Shown one piece after another: positions 1-10,197 of a DNA stretch of 64,000 bases (the stretch's first letter is position 1; each line of letters starts with the position of its first letter). Source of the stretch: Paulinella micropora (lineage: Eukaryota; Cercozoa; Imbricatea; Euglyphida; Paulinellidae); contig WBZZ01006551.1 in the NCBI GenBank assembly GCA_019918135.1, positions 162,501 through 226,500 of the forward strand. The letters run 5' to 3'. Position numbers and translations under genes: made by a program. The notes beneath the pieces were generated by a model. It ran no database searches. It had not been told where the DNA came from and saw only the letters and a list, made by a program, of their open reading frames with translations.

Positions 1-679
1 GTGCAGTGCAAGGGCAAGGTGGGGGACAGGACAGAGAGCAAGGCAGCGAAGCATACAGGGTGCAGTGCGGGAGGGGTGAGCCTCCTAAACTTGTTGTGCT
101 TTTGTCAGCTCGGTGACGTGGCCAGTTGTGTCGGACGTGGTGTCAGTTGGGATTGAGCACCCACTAGCACAGACACAACAAGTAGCAAGGCCCGAGTACA
201 AAGCAGTAGACCAGTTGTGCTTTCCAGTGGTGCCAGTCGGGATTGGGCACCCGCTACCACGGGACACAACAGTTTACTTTACAAAGTTATTTTTGAGCAG
301 TAGGCCAGTTGTGCTTTGCCGTGGTAACTGGCGGGATTGAGCACCCCCAGCCCACGGGACACAACAGCTTACACAGCAAAGTTATTGTCGCATTCGTACT
401 GCATCATCGCATCTACGCCTTGTGTCGCTGTTGTGACTGTGTGAGAAGTGAGAGAGAGGTGTGGTGAGGTCGTGAGCTCTGAAGAACCGTGCATAGGACA
501 CGAGGGGAGGAGCGAAAGGTGAGTGTTTAGGTGGTTGTAAAAAAACAACTACAAACCTAGGTAGGTTGAAGAACTGACTTTGCAGATAGACTGCTAGTGG
601 GTGGAAAGCTATCATAGGTGGTAGCTGAGGTAGCCTCAGTGTAGTTTGAGCAACAGAGTCAGTGGTAACACACGTGGTT

Positions 680-725
<46 letters not shown>

Positions 726-966
726 AAGGGTGGTGTGGACAAGCAAAACACTATTCTGTGTAGTGTGTGTGTGAGTCTGCTCGTGGCCTCTGTTGTGTTC
801 TCTCTGTGTGGGAGTGTGTGTGGTTGCTTGCCTGTGTCTGTGTCATCAGAACAACGTAAGCATAGCGTGACCCTATCTCTATTTGGCCAGTAGAGAGCAT
901 AGCTGTGTGCTGTGTAAGTGTGTGTGTGTGGAGCGTATGTCTGTTCGAGACTGACGGTGGTTAGAA
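1..966. repeat. Tandem ~90-bp repeats, (GA)n and GT-rich leader region
   Basis: No convincing gene. Three imperfect tandem units of about 90 bp start near 118, 211 and 302. Each carries a CCAGTTGTG-like start, a GGGATTGAGCACCC-like core and an ACACAACA-like end. A (GA)n run lies at about 679-722, followed by GT-rich sequence to about 950. The arrangement just upstream of a gag-sized ORF would fit an LTR or retroelement leader, but no LTR ends or primer-binding site were seen. Confidence 0.6.
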
Positions 967-1455
967 ATGACTACTAGTAAGACAGACAATAAGATTACGT
1001 TCACCGGCAAAGAGGCCTAGATCCTATTGCATAGGCAGGTAGTGCAAAGCTGTAATGCTAAGGCCCCTAAGGAAGTGTTGCAGGGTGCTGACGCCCACAA
1101 ACAATATGTACATCGCGAAAACGTATTAGGGATACAGCTTAAGAGTAGGGAGGTGCCCCCCTTTATACTAGCTTGGGAAGAGGTAGCAGAGTGGAATGAT
1201 TGGGCTGACTTGGACGAAGAAGTAGTAAAGGAATACTTCGAGGACAAAGCCAAGGGTTCTACTCGCCTGTGGCCTATGCCCAACCCCAAACGGGAAGCTC
1301 CAAACCTTGAGGAGGCGTTAGGGGTAGAGGAAGACAAGGAAACCCCAGTCAAGCGTTACAAACCGGTTTTTGGCAGTCCGAAAGATAACCCAACCACTGA
1401 GACTGAGAAACTTAAACAAAGACCATTAAAAATAGAAAAGGAAAAAAAAATCTAG
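967..1455 (+). CDS. Unknown acidic/basic protein, gag-like position, in-frame TAG near the start
   Basis: The ATG at 967 opens a frame that meets TAG at 1018-1020 and then continues open in the same frame to TAG at 1453. The product would be about 160 residues, rich in E, K and W, with a lysine-rich tail. I recognise no domain. The position after a repeat block and the polar composition resemble a retroelement gag, but this is only inference. A GTAAGA at 977 and an AG at 1041-1042 would make a frame-compatible 66-nt intron that removes the TAG. Otherwise the stop is a mutation or a read error. Poly-A sequence and AT-rich DNA follow the gene. Confidence 0.4.
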
Positions 1456-1732
1456 CTATACAAGAAAGCAACAAGGAGTTTTTTTAATTTAAAAGAAAGC
1501 CCGCGCTTGAACGGTGCTTGCTTTACTGTTGCTCGCGCAGAATGTCGGTCGCTCCGGTTCCTCTCCGCCTCTCTCCCTTTAAATTTTTTATATGTGTCTT
1601 TTTTTACTCTACAATATTAAAAGGAAAATTGTGCGTGAAATTCATAGCCTGTGCTTGAAGACACCGTGCAGCACGCGCTCAGAAATTCAAAGCACAGAAG
1701 ACACCGTGCAGCATGTAGTTGGTCTTGTTTAT

Positions 1733-4700
1733 TTACTGGGCCGCTAGGGTTGTATCAGAGCCGCCAGTCCACATAAACAGGGACGGCAAATTTAGGAAAA
1801 GCCCTGACGTTTGTGGTGCCCAATATTGTGTAATAGCTCTACTGAGTAAGTTACTGCAAGCTAGGCCCCCTGCGGGTCCGACCCCGTTTAGCCCGCTAAA
1901 GTCGAAGCCGGTGATACATTGGCCAGAGGCAATGACATAGTAATCGACATCGACAAGATCGGAGAGCGTGTATTCGTTCTTAGTCAAAATGTGCCAGCCA
2001 TAATTGCACGCGCCTCCGGAAGTAAGCCCCCGCAGATAAGGTGCGCCGCTTTGTCCATCGTTCAAAGTTGAACTTACGAAAAGCCCGCGGGTAGTGAAGC
2101 TCGCGGGGCAGGCTACGACCTTGCTATCCGACCGATAACTCACCCCGCTTGTCTTGTGAGAGCTACAGGCCCCGTAAAAGCAGCCCGTTGTTGTTGCGCC
2201 GGACCAGCCGCTAGCGCAAGTGCAAAAATAGTCAGTCGCGTCTGTTCTAGTACAATTGGGACAGCACCACAAGCGAAAGTACACGTCCGCCATGGTAGCC
2301 TGTCCGCTGGCGGCCGGCTGGATCTTGGTGATCACGAACCTGTAATACGAGTACGGACCTGGCGCGCTTACTTGGTAAGTGCGCTCGTGCCCTTGCACCA
2401 AGGCCTGTGCATTGCTTATGGTCGACAAAACGTCCCACGACACCGCGTCCTCGCTGCCTAAAAGTGCAAAGCTCACAGGATGGCCTGGGCACGCCGTGCT
2501 ACCACCACTTACGTACCTGCAGGCAAAAGAGTAGCTTGTCAGGACCACCGCCGCCGTTTTGGCTATTTGCACCCACTCGCCCGCGACGCCCGCCGTGCTC
2601 TGACCTCCCGTGTACGTCCCGTCCGCTATGCTATAGGCGGCCGCCGACGACCAAGTGTTTGAACTAGCGGTGTCTGCTCCCAGCAGTGTGTAGACCGAAG
2701 AAGGATTGCTGCTGCCGGTAACAGCCCAGGACCCCAACGTGTTGGAAGTCCAAGTCTGGTGGAAGGAAGTATCGCAATCGCGCGGATAGTTACTACACGC
2801 GTTGTAGTGGAAGCAGCCTCTGCCTAGCCCCCCGCCTGCCCAGCCCGCGTTGCAGGTGCAAGTGTAACTTTCGGCGGGTGTGTTAGCGCACAAAGGACAG
2901 CACCAGGTCGTCAAGAACATCCTGCCGATCCTTGCATACGAAGAGGAACTCCCTGCGGGCACAGTCAGGACGACGAGCCGGTACAACAAGTAACTTCCGG
3001 GCTGCGCTATCTTGTACGTTCGCTCCTCGCCCATGTAAGTAAAGGGATTCACAGAGGATTGGTACAGGTTCGTCCACTGCACTCCTCCGTCGTTGGATGC
3101 CAGCAGCGCAAAACTCGTGGGCGGGACCACATCAATCGCAGCCAGGACAAATTGGGTCACGACAACGCCGTTGGGGCTGAGATACTCAGGTACTCACCCA
3201 AGAGGCCGGCGGTATTAAATGTTGTAGTACCGATATAATTTCCTAAAGTGTTATACCTTGTTGAACTCCCTCGCCAATAATTGCCGGTAATGCTGGTAAA
3301 GGCGTAATAGGCTGGGTATATAGCTTCGCTAGAGCTTCCAATAGAATACGTGTTAGAGCTAGAGGTATATGAATAGCCCGTGAAGTCCACGAAATCCAGC
3401 GCGTCATCGCAGCTACTGCGCCAGGCTACGCACTCATTTATCTGCGGCGTAGGCGTGATTGATGGTGTTTGGGAGCGTGTGGACGTCACGGAAATGGTCG
3501 GCGACGTTGAGATGGTCGGCGACTGTGTCACGGACGGGGTGACAGAAGCGGATGGCGTCACAGATATCGTTGGTGTCACGGAAGCGGATGGCGTCACAGA
3601 TATCGTGGGCGTCGCCGTCATGGAAATGGTCGGTGTCACGGAGAGGGTGGGCGTGCGGGAGGGTGTCGCGGACGGTGTCACGGAAGCGGATGGCGTCACA
3701 GATATCGTGGGCGTCGCCGTCACAGAAATAGTGGACGTCACAGATATCGTGGGTGTGCGTGTCACAGATATAGTGGCAGTCACAGAAGCGGATGGCGTGA
3801 CAGAAGCGGATGGCGTCACAGATATCGTGGACGTCGCCGTCACGGAAATGGTCGGTGTCACGGATACAGTCGGCGTGCGGGAGGGTGTCGCGGACGGTGT
3901 CACGGAAGCGGATGGCGTCACAGATATCGTGGGCGTCGGCGTCACGGAGATGGTGGGCGTCACGGAAATGGTGGGTGTGCGTGTCACGGAAATAGTGGCA
4001 ATCACAGAAGCGGATGGCGTGACAGAAGCGGATGGCGTCACAGATATCGTGGCCGTCGCCGTCGCGGACCGTGTCGCCGAGGTGGTGGGCGTCACAGATA
4101 TCGTGGCAGTCACGGACAGCGTCACAGATATCGTGGCAGTCACAGATATAGTGGCAGTCACAGAAGCGGATGGCGTCACAGATATCGTGGCAGTCACGGA
4201 CTGCGTCACAGATATAGTGGCAGTCACAGATATCGTGGCAGTCACAGATATCGTGGCAATCACGGAAGGCGTCACAGATATCGTGGCAGTCACAGAAGCG
4301 GATGGCGTCACAGATATCGTGGCAGTCACAGATATCGTGGCAGTCACAGAAGCGGATGGCGTCATAGTTATCGTGGCAGTCACGAAAGGCGTCACAGATA
4401 TTGTGGCAGTCACGGACGGCGTCACAGATATCGTGGCAGTCACAGATATTGTGGCAGTCACGGACGGCGTCACAGATATCGTGGCAGTCACAGATATTGT
4501 GGCAGTCACGAAAGGCGTCACAGTTATCGTGACAGAAGAGGATGGCGTCACAGTTATCGTGACAGAAGCGGACGGCGTCACAGATATCGTTGCAGTCACA
4601 GAAGCGGACGGCGTGACAGAAGTTGTGGGCGTCACAGTTATCGTGACAGAATCGGATGGCGTCACAGATATTGTGGCAGTCACGGACGGCGTCACAGATA

Positions 4701-6027
4701 TCGTGGCAGTCACAGATATTGTGGCAGTCACGAAAGGCGTCACAGTTATCGTGACAGAAGCGGATGGCGTCACAGAAGCGGATGGCGTGACAGAAGTTGT
4801 GGGCGTCACAGTTATCGTGACAGAAGCGGATGGCGTGACAGTTATCGTGACAGAAGCGGATGGCGTGACAGAAGTTGTGGGCGTCACAGTTATCGTGACA
4901 GAGGCGGATGGCGTGACAGAAGTTGTGGGCGTCACGGACGCCGTGACAGAAGTTGTGGGCGTCACGGACGCCGTCATCGAGGGCGTGGGCGACGCGGTGG
5001 ACGTGCTCGAAGCTCCCGGGATTAACGATGGCGTTCTCGGGTTCGAGGCGGTCACTTACACGGTCGACGTCAGCGACGGCGTCACCGAAGCGGATGCCGT
5101 CACGGACGGCAGCCACTGCTGGCACGCAAACGGAGCCTGCCAGTTCTCGAGCTGCGCCGACTGCACAAATTGCAGGCACGTCTGCTCCGTCCAGGCCACG
5201 GCCCAGCCGCTGAGATTTCGCGCCAGCCGCGGCGCGCCCGCCAGCATGCCGGTGGCGTCCTGCAGGCTGTCCAGCGCCCACCGCAACAGGTCGGCCTGCA
5301 GCGCGGTGGCGTTCGCGAACAGGCCGGTCGCGTTCACGACCTGCGACACGTTCCAGCTCTCTAAGCCCGAGATCGTCGCGACGGTTGTGCCGGCGAACAT
5401 CAACGACACGTCCCGCGCTTGCGACACGTCCCAGGCGCTGACGTTTGTAAACGTCAGGCACGGCGAGTTGGCGAAGGCGCCCGTCAGCACCAGCGCCGAA
5501 CGCGGGTCAAGGCCCGACACGTCGAGGCACGCCGACAAATCAGAGAAGCTGAATTCGAAGCTCGTGATCTGCGACGTGTCAAGGGCCGACCGCGGCGGCA
5601 GCGACTGCAGGTGCGTCTCGCCGTAGAAGTGGTAGCCGCTGCCGGTGTCCAGCTCGAGCCCGCCCCACTGCACGACGCTGCGCAGCGCGACGTTGCTGTG
5701 CTGCTGCTCGCGCCACGCCGGCGTCATGGCCCAGCCCACGACAGGGCCCTCGATGATGCTAGTGAACACGCCGGCGCTCGCAAACGTGTGCGTGCACGGC
5801 TCGAGGTCTGAGCACCTCTGCACGGCCGTGTTGTCGCCCCAGTACACCGTGAAAACCCCGGCCTGCGCTAACTGTCGGCGGCGGGCCGTCGCGGCTCCGG
5901 CCGGCAGCGTCCACACGGCACCGCCCGCGGGCACGACCAGTTCTAGCAGCAGGTCCGTCGGCACGGGCGCGCGCCACACGTACGGGCAGCCGGCGGCCGC
6001 CAGCAACGCCGACCACAGCGGCAGCAT
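1733..6027 (-). CDS. Giant secreted adhesin: PKD-like/BspA repeats, mucin stalk, discoidin-EGF-like modules (broken)
   Basis: The ATG at 6027 is followed by a hydrophobic signal-like leader. The first ~320 residues hold a PKD-like segment (VYWGDN) and BspA/DUF285-type units built around W-(D/N)-V-S motifs. A stalk of about 500 residues consists of SVT/TITV/PSAS repeats, likely heavily O-glycosylated. The C-terminal ~550 residues contain two F5/8-type-C (discoidin)-like units with SxDxxxW motifs, each ending in a Cys-rich EGF-like stretch (CTCNAGW, CTCASGW). I see no C-terminal membrane segment. Total length would be about 1430 residues. The frame is interrupted by an in-frame TAA at 5056-5058 and a one-base shift at a CCCC run near 3172. 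Coding character is the same on both sides. Expected role is surface attachment. The gene at 40516 is a shorter paralogue of the N-terminal part. Confidence 0.75.
3434..4990. repeat. Coding minisatellite of the mucin stalk
   Basis: Degenerate 18- and 24-bp units alternate, such as GTCACAGATATCGTGGCA and GTGACAGAAGCGGATGGC. On the minus strand they encode Ser/Thr/Val/Pro repeats inside the adhesin gene. Unit multiples of three keep the frame, so array length can vary without breaking the protein. The long plus-strand ORF over the same interval is a shadow of this periodicity. Confidence 0.9.
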
Positions 6028-6472
6028 GGACCCAAGGAGGCAAGTGTTGGCTTAGAAAAAACAAAACAAAGAAAGAAAAAAAGAGATTTTGCCTCCCCTT
6101 TTCTTTGTTGTTTCTCTCTTTTTTTTACATTTTATTTCCCTCTTGTGCCCGACAGAAAAGGAGAGGGGGTGGGGGGGGGGGAGAGAGGGACAGGGGGAAC
6201 GGAGGAGAGAGAGAGAGAGAGAGAGGGACAGAGAGGGAGGGACAGGGGAACGGAGGAAAGAGAGAGAGAGGGAGGGACAGGGGGAACGGAGGAAAGAGAG
6301 GACGCGAGCTTGTAACGAAACAAAGAAAGCGTGGGTACAGTGGTGAATTTGAGAAAACGGCCTTTGCACACTCTCTTTTTCGTTCCGTCCCCCCCCCTCC
6401 TCTCTCTCACTCTCTCTCTCTTTTCGTTCCCCTGTCCCTCGCTCCCCCTCCCCCTGCCTTTTTTTTCTCTTT

Positions 6473-6503
<31 letters not shown>

Positions 6504-6703
6504 TTTCGTTCCCCTGTCCCTCGCCCCCCCCTCCCCCGGCCTTTTTTTTTCTCTTTTCCTTTTCTCTCTATCTCTTTCTCTTTCAAAAAAAATCTTTTGT
6601 TTTCTCGGGGTCTATTTTCCCAGTATTTACAAAATAAAAAAAGCAAGATAAAAAAACCCCAAAGAAAGTCCCTTTCCATTCCTGCACACCGAGTCTGCTT
6701 TTG
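6028..6703. repeat. Purine/pyrimidine low-complexity spacer with inverted copies
   Basis: Divergent spacer between the adhesin and the gene at 6704. Purine-rich units with GGGACAGGGG(A)AACGGAGGA recur three times at about 6189-6300, and their complement (CGTTCCCCTGTCCCT) recurs twice at about 6424-6525. The two halves could pair into a long foldback. G and T runs are abundant. No gene seen. Confidence 0.6.
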
Positions 6704-7930
6704 ATGCCCAACTTCAGCCGCTCCGAGGTCTCGGACCGGATTTATCAGAAACTCGAGCAATATCTCCTCCATCGACACGACATCTCTACGTCGCAGAATG
6801 TTGATGATGTTTGTAAACTGGTCGAACGCTTTTTGCTGGACAAGCTCGAGTGCCGCGCCACTTCTTCGCGGTAGGCCCAACACAAAGAAGTTTATGTGTT
6901 GTTAGTGGAGCTCGACTTGGGGGAGGCGGTGGTACTCGCCAGCGCGTTGTTGTACCGCACCTTCTCCCGGACTTTCTCAATCCCGAAAGACCTCTTGGCG
7001 TGGGTCCTGTGGTACAACACGCCCTTTCGCAGAGTGGCTAAGGAACCCCCGGGGCTAAAGGCGGCGTTCCGCGTCCTGGAGTTCAGTCCGGAATCATTTG
7101 ACGGGATGAAACATCCTTCCAGAAATCATGAGAACGCAATTTACAAAGTCGTCATTGACGGCAGAATCAAACGCAAGAGCGGTATAGCAGAGCAAATAGC
7201 ATGTCATAGGCTAACCTGGCTGCTGGTCCTATTGCACACAGACAAGCGGAATGTCGCCACTACTTTTCTACAGAACGTTATTATAAGAGAGAAATTGTTT
7301 GTGGAGACCGCCGTGAAATATTCCGAGGCGACGGCCCTACTAACCGACACCCTGCGCTTACTGCGGTTTAACGTTGACGCCTTAGTGGAGCGGAACCAGA
7401 TCAAGGCCACGCTAGCGTGGCACGCCGCCGCCCAAGCCAAGCCAGCAGAATTAAATTTCTGGTTGCTTGCGGGCGCGTCGCCCGCGGTGTCTGTCGAGGA
7501 CAGTGTGCTGAACGCCTGCCTGAACAGCGAACAACCTTTCGACGGACGCCTTGGCTGCCTTAAGGTCCTGCAGAACCACGCCAGGCTGGCTTCCGGGGAC
7601 GGGACCCTCAAGCCCCCGCTCAACGGCGATGAAGTCGACCGCGCGATCAAACAGTACATACAATCGTCATCGAAGAATGCCCAGGACCCGCCGGAAGAAA
7701 TACGTGCTCTCGTGTCGGAGGCCCTGAAATTGCGGCCGCGTGGCGAGCCCCGACTGCTTTCCGCGGACGGTGTACATCCAACAGTGGCACTGTTGCTGAA
7801 GTCAGCCGGCTTTGACTTACGCTTCAAGGCACGAGGGCGGAGCTACGAAGAAGAAGAAGAAGACGACGAAGACGTAAGGCAGGCCACAACCAGATTTCGA
7901 ATGGAGAGATATTTTGAGACGGTTGAATAG
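6704..7930 (+). CDS. Unknown ~400-residue protein with in-frame TAG at 6872
   Basis: The ATG at 6704 opens a frame that stays protein-like through TAG 6872-6874 and on to TAG at 7928. Both halves show globular, Leu-rich composition. The C-terminus is acidic, with a run of Glu/Asp around residues 380-395. I do not recognise the family. The helical pattern after residue 60 is vaguely cyclin-like, but I would not assign it. A GTAAAC at 6813 with AG at 6889-6890 would make a 78-nt in-frame intron that removes the stop, but the removed stretch itself looks coding. A true stop, a read error and an intron all remain possible. The next gene downstream is convergent. Confidence 0.6.
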
Positions 7931-8237
7931 CACCCCTTTCGCATCTCTCTCTCTCTTCATTCCCTCCCTTTTCTTTCTTTCGCGGGCTTTTCTTTCCCTC
8001 CTCCCACCCCTCCACGCACTCCCTTTTCTTCTTCTTCTTGCTTTTGGTTGTGTAGCCCGCCGGCGGGGAAAAAAACAAAACCGGAATCCCCTTGGGCCCT
8101 CATTAAAAGTGTATTTTCTTTGCTAACTGTTTTTTTTTCTTTTACTAATAAGGGAACGAGACGGACCGAGAGCGAATGTTCGCTCTCTCTGAAAACAAAC
8201 TTATTTACTCATTTGTCTGACGGATTTGCCAACGGGG
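7931..8237. other. Pyrimidine-rich convergent spacer
   Basis: CT-rich sequence followed by AT-rich sequence with ATTAAA near 8102, a plausible polyadenylation signal for the upstream plus-strand gene. No gene seen. Confidence 0.45.
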
Positions 8238-8918
8238 TCACAGCCTGTCCACAGACGACCCGTAGCCCACTGCGCCTGTGAAGACCAGTTCTGTCGCGGC
8301 GGGGATCGTCCCCGTAATGGTAGTTGGCAGCGGGCCCAAAAACATCAGCTTGAGCCTGGGCAGGCGACATTTCTGGAGGCCTAGCGTGGGCAAGACAGCA
8401 AGCGCGGCCCGCCCGCTATAGGCCAGGCGCAGTGTCTCGAGGCGAGGGAACGTCGCCCGGGACAGGAACTCGCACGCCTGGCGCAGCGTGGTTTCGTGGC
8501 CTGCTGCTATGCTCAAATGTTCCAGCGGGCAGGTAGGGGGGTCGAGCGGGCCGCGGGCCCCGGGACACAAATTAACACAAAACCCGAAGCTTGTGGCCTC
8601 GGCGCTGACGACTAGCGAGCAGAACTGCAGCCCTAGTTGCTCTTGCAGAAACTTCAGCGGCCAGATCTCCTTGAACTTCGTCGACGAGTCGTCTATGATG
8701 ACTTCCGCGATTCCGGGCGGGGGCCTTGGCGCGCTGGTGTTCGCCAGCAGTGCGTACAGCCGCGAGAGAGTCCAGCTCCTGACGAGCTGCGGCTTCGCGC
8801 CACAGAGCTGGCGCAGCGCCGCTACATCGTCCCGCCGGTACAGATAGTCCGTTATCAATTGCAGCACAACGCCTGGCAGCCAATGGTCGCGCCGTTTGAG
8901 CATAACGCCCTGGATCAT
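8238..8918 (-). CDS. F-box/LRR-like protein
   Basis: 226 residues from ATG 8918 (ATG 8903 is an alternative), ending in TGA. The first ~45 residues look like an F-box: a P-x-x-V-x-x-x-I-x-x-Y-L pattern, then DDxxALRQL and a conserved-looking W. The remainder shows Leu-rich spacing (PLEHLSI, PRLETLRLAYSG, PRLKLMF), as in irregular LRRs of F-box substrate receptors. The inferred role is a substrate adaptor for an SCF-type ubiquitin ligase. Such proteins are common in giant viruses and in protists. The frame is intact. Confidence 0.55.
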   Translation of the reverse strand: MIQGVMLKRRDHWLPGVVLQLITDYLYRRDDVAALRQLCGAKPQLVRSWTLSRLYALLANTSAPRPPPGIAEVIIDDSSTKFKEIWPLKFLQEQLGLQFCSLVVSAEATSFGFCVNLCPGARGPLDPPTCPLEHLSIAAGHETTLRQACEFLSRATFPRLETLRLAYSGRAALAVLPTLGLQKCRLPRLKLMFLGPLPTTITGTIPAATELVFTGAVGYGSSVDRL

Positions 8919-9192
8919 CGACGTTCCTGTTCTTTTTTTTGGGAGGGGGAGTGTGGGGCAAGAGGACGCGCCGGGAGGGAAGCAGAGGAAGAGGGGGGGG
9001 GGGGGAAGAAGAGAGCGAGCAGTGCGCCAAGATGCTGGGGGGGGGGGCAAAGGGGAGGGAGAAGAGAAAGGGCCGCCCGGAAGGCCCCTTTTTGGCAAGG
9101 GGGGGGCGGCATAGGGGAAAGGGCCGCCCGGCAGGCCCCTTTTTGGCAAGGATGGGGGGGCAAAGGGGAGGGGGGGGGGGGGCCAGCAGCTG
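8919..9192. repeat. G-rich spacer with a duplicated ~35-bp unit
   Basis: G runs of 7-14 bases, and two near-identical copies of a unit containing AAGGGCCGCCCGG and GGCCCCTTTTTGGCAAGG at about 9068-9102 and 9118-9151. The units are themselves partly palindromic. No gene seen. Confidence 0.5.
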
Positions 9193-9595
9193 TCACACTG
9201 CCGCCTCCAAGCCTGCAACCCCCTGGTTGGGCAGCACGCCAAGAAAGCGGCAGCGGTCCTGAAAGGACAGGCACTGGACAACCAAGACACGAGAAAAGCC
9301 TACCCCGCCCGAACGCAGCCAGGGCGGCCAGCCCTCCGGCGCCAGGTAACACGCTGTCCCCAGACAGACGTACAACAACAACCAGTGGTGCTGCAGGTGG
9401 CACCCCCGGAAGCCAGCCCCATCGTCGCTGACCGGCACGGCACGGTCGTACGCCCGGTGGCTCAGCCGGGCACGCAGACTGCACGGGCCGTTCGCGGTCC
9501 AAAGCCGGCAGCAGCACAAAGAAGAGCAACCAACAGCACAAGGCCGCACAGAAACCAACATAAAAAGCCTCCGTCTGGAGTGGGGCTGGCCACAT
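9193..9595 (-). CDS. Putative small two-TM membrane protein, one frameshift
   Basis: From ATG 9595 a hydrophobic segment (about residues 8-30) leads into a frame that loses coding character near 9455. An overlapping frame then continues to TGA at 9193, with a second hydrophobic stretch and a Trp/Leu-rich tail. The product would be about 130 residues. No homologue recognised. It may be one disrupted gene or two chance ORFs in GC-rich DNA, so I hold it loosely. Confidence 0.35.
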
Positions 9596-10197
9596 CACTT
9601 TCTGCCGGGAGGTGTGTGTGTGGCCCGTGGGAGAGACGCCGAGACACGGAGATAGAGATACGGGCTGGGGGGCCCAAGTACCGTGCGCAACAAATCTCTC
9701 TCTCCCCGTTTCCCAGCAAATGTTGTTTTTAAAAAAAACAGACAGAAAAGAAAACGCGCGGGGACCAGAAGGAGGAGGAGAGGGAGGGAAGGGAAAAGAT
9801 CAAAAAAATAAGAGGTGGAATGTGTCCGCGCAGGGAGGGAGGGGGAAAGATAAAAAATAAGAGGTGGAATGTGTCCGCGAAAGGAGGAGGGGGGAAATGA
9901 GGAGGGGAGAAAGGAGGAGGAGGAGAGGGAGCGAAAGGAGGAGGAGGAAGAGGGAGCGAAAGGAGGAGGAGGAGGGGTAGGGGAAGGGGGGAACGGGGTA
10001 CGCAGGTGGGAAGGAGTTTGCCAAGGAGCCTCAAGAAAGTGGGAGAGAGCCCTCCTTTGCGGCCCTTTTGTTTTTTTTTGTTTTTTTACAAGGTTTTTTT
10101 GCCTCGGCCACACCGTAGCCCTCTCCCCCACTTTTTTTTCCTTTCTTTTCTTTTTTTTTTTATTTCAGCCCAAAAAGAAACAACAACACCGCGACTG
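9596..10197. repeat. Purine-rich spacer with duplicated unit
   Basis: A unit containing AATAAGAGGTGGAATGTGTC occurs twice, at about 9806-9832 and 9855-9880. A GGAGGAGGA-type purine tract follows, then T-rich DNA. The A-rich sequence just before ATG 10198 resembles the leaders of other genes here. No gene seen. Confidence 0.5.

Noticed and set aside
3380-5626. 748-residue plus-strand ORF antisense to the adhesin
   Set aside because: It mirrors the 18/24-bp minisatellite (GVTEADGVTDIV repeats); the minus strand has the signal peptide and the flanking domains.
10006-10197. Upstream in-frame extension of the 10198 gene
   Set aside because: Poly-Phe/Leu translation of a T-rich leader; ATG 10198 begins normal coding composition.
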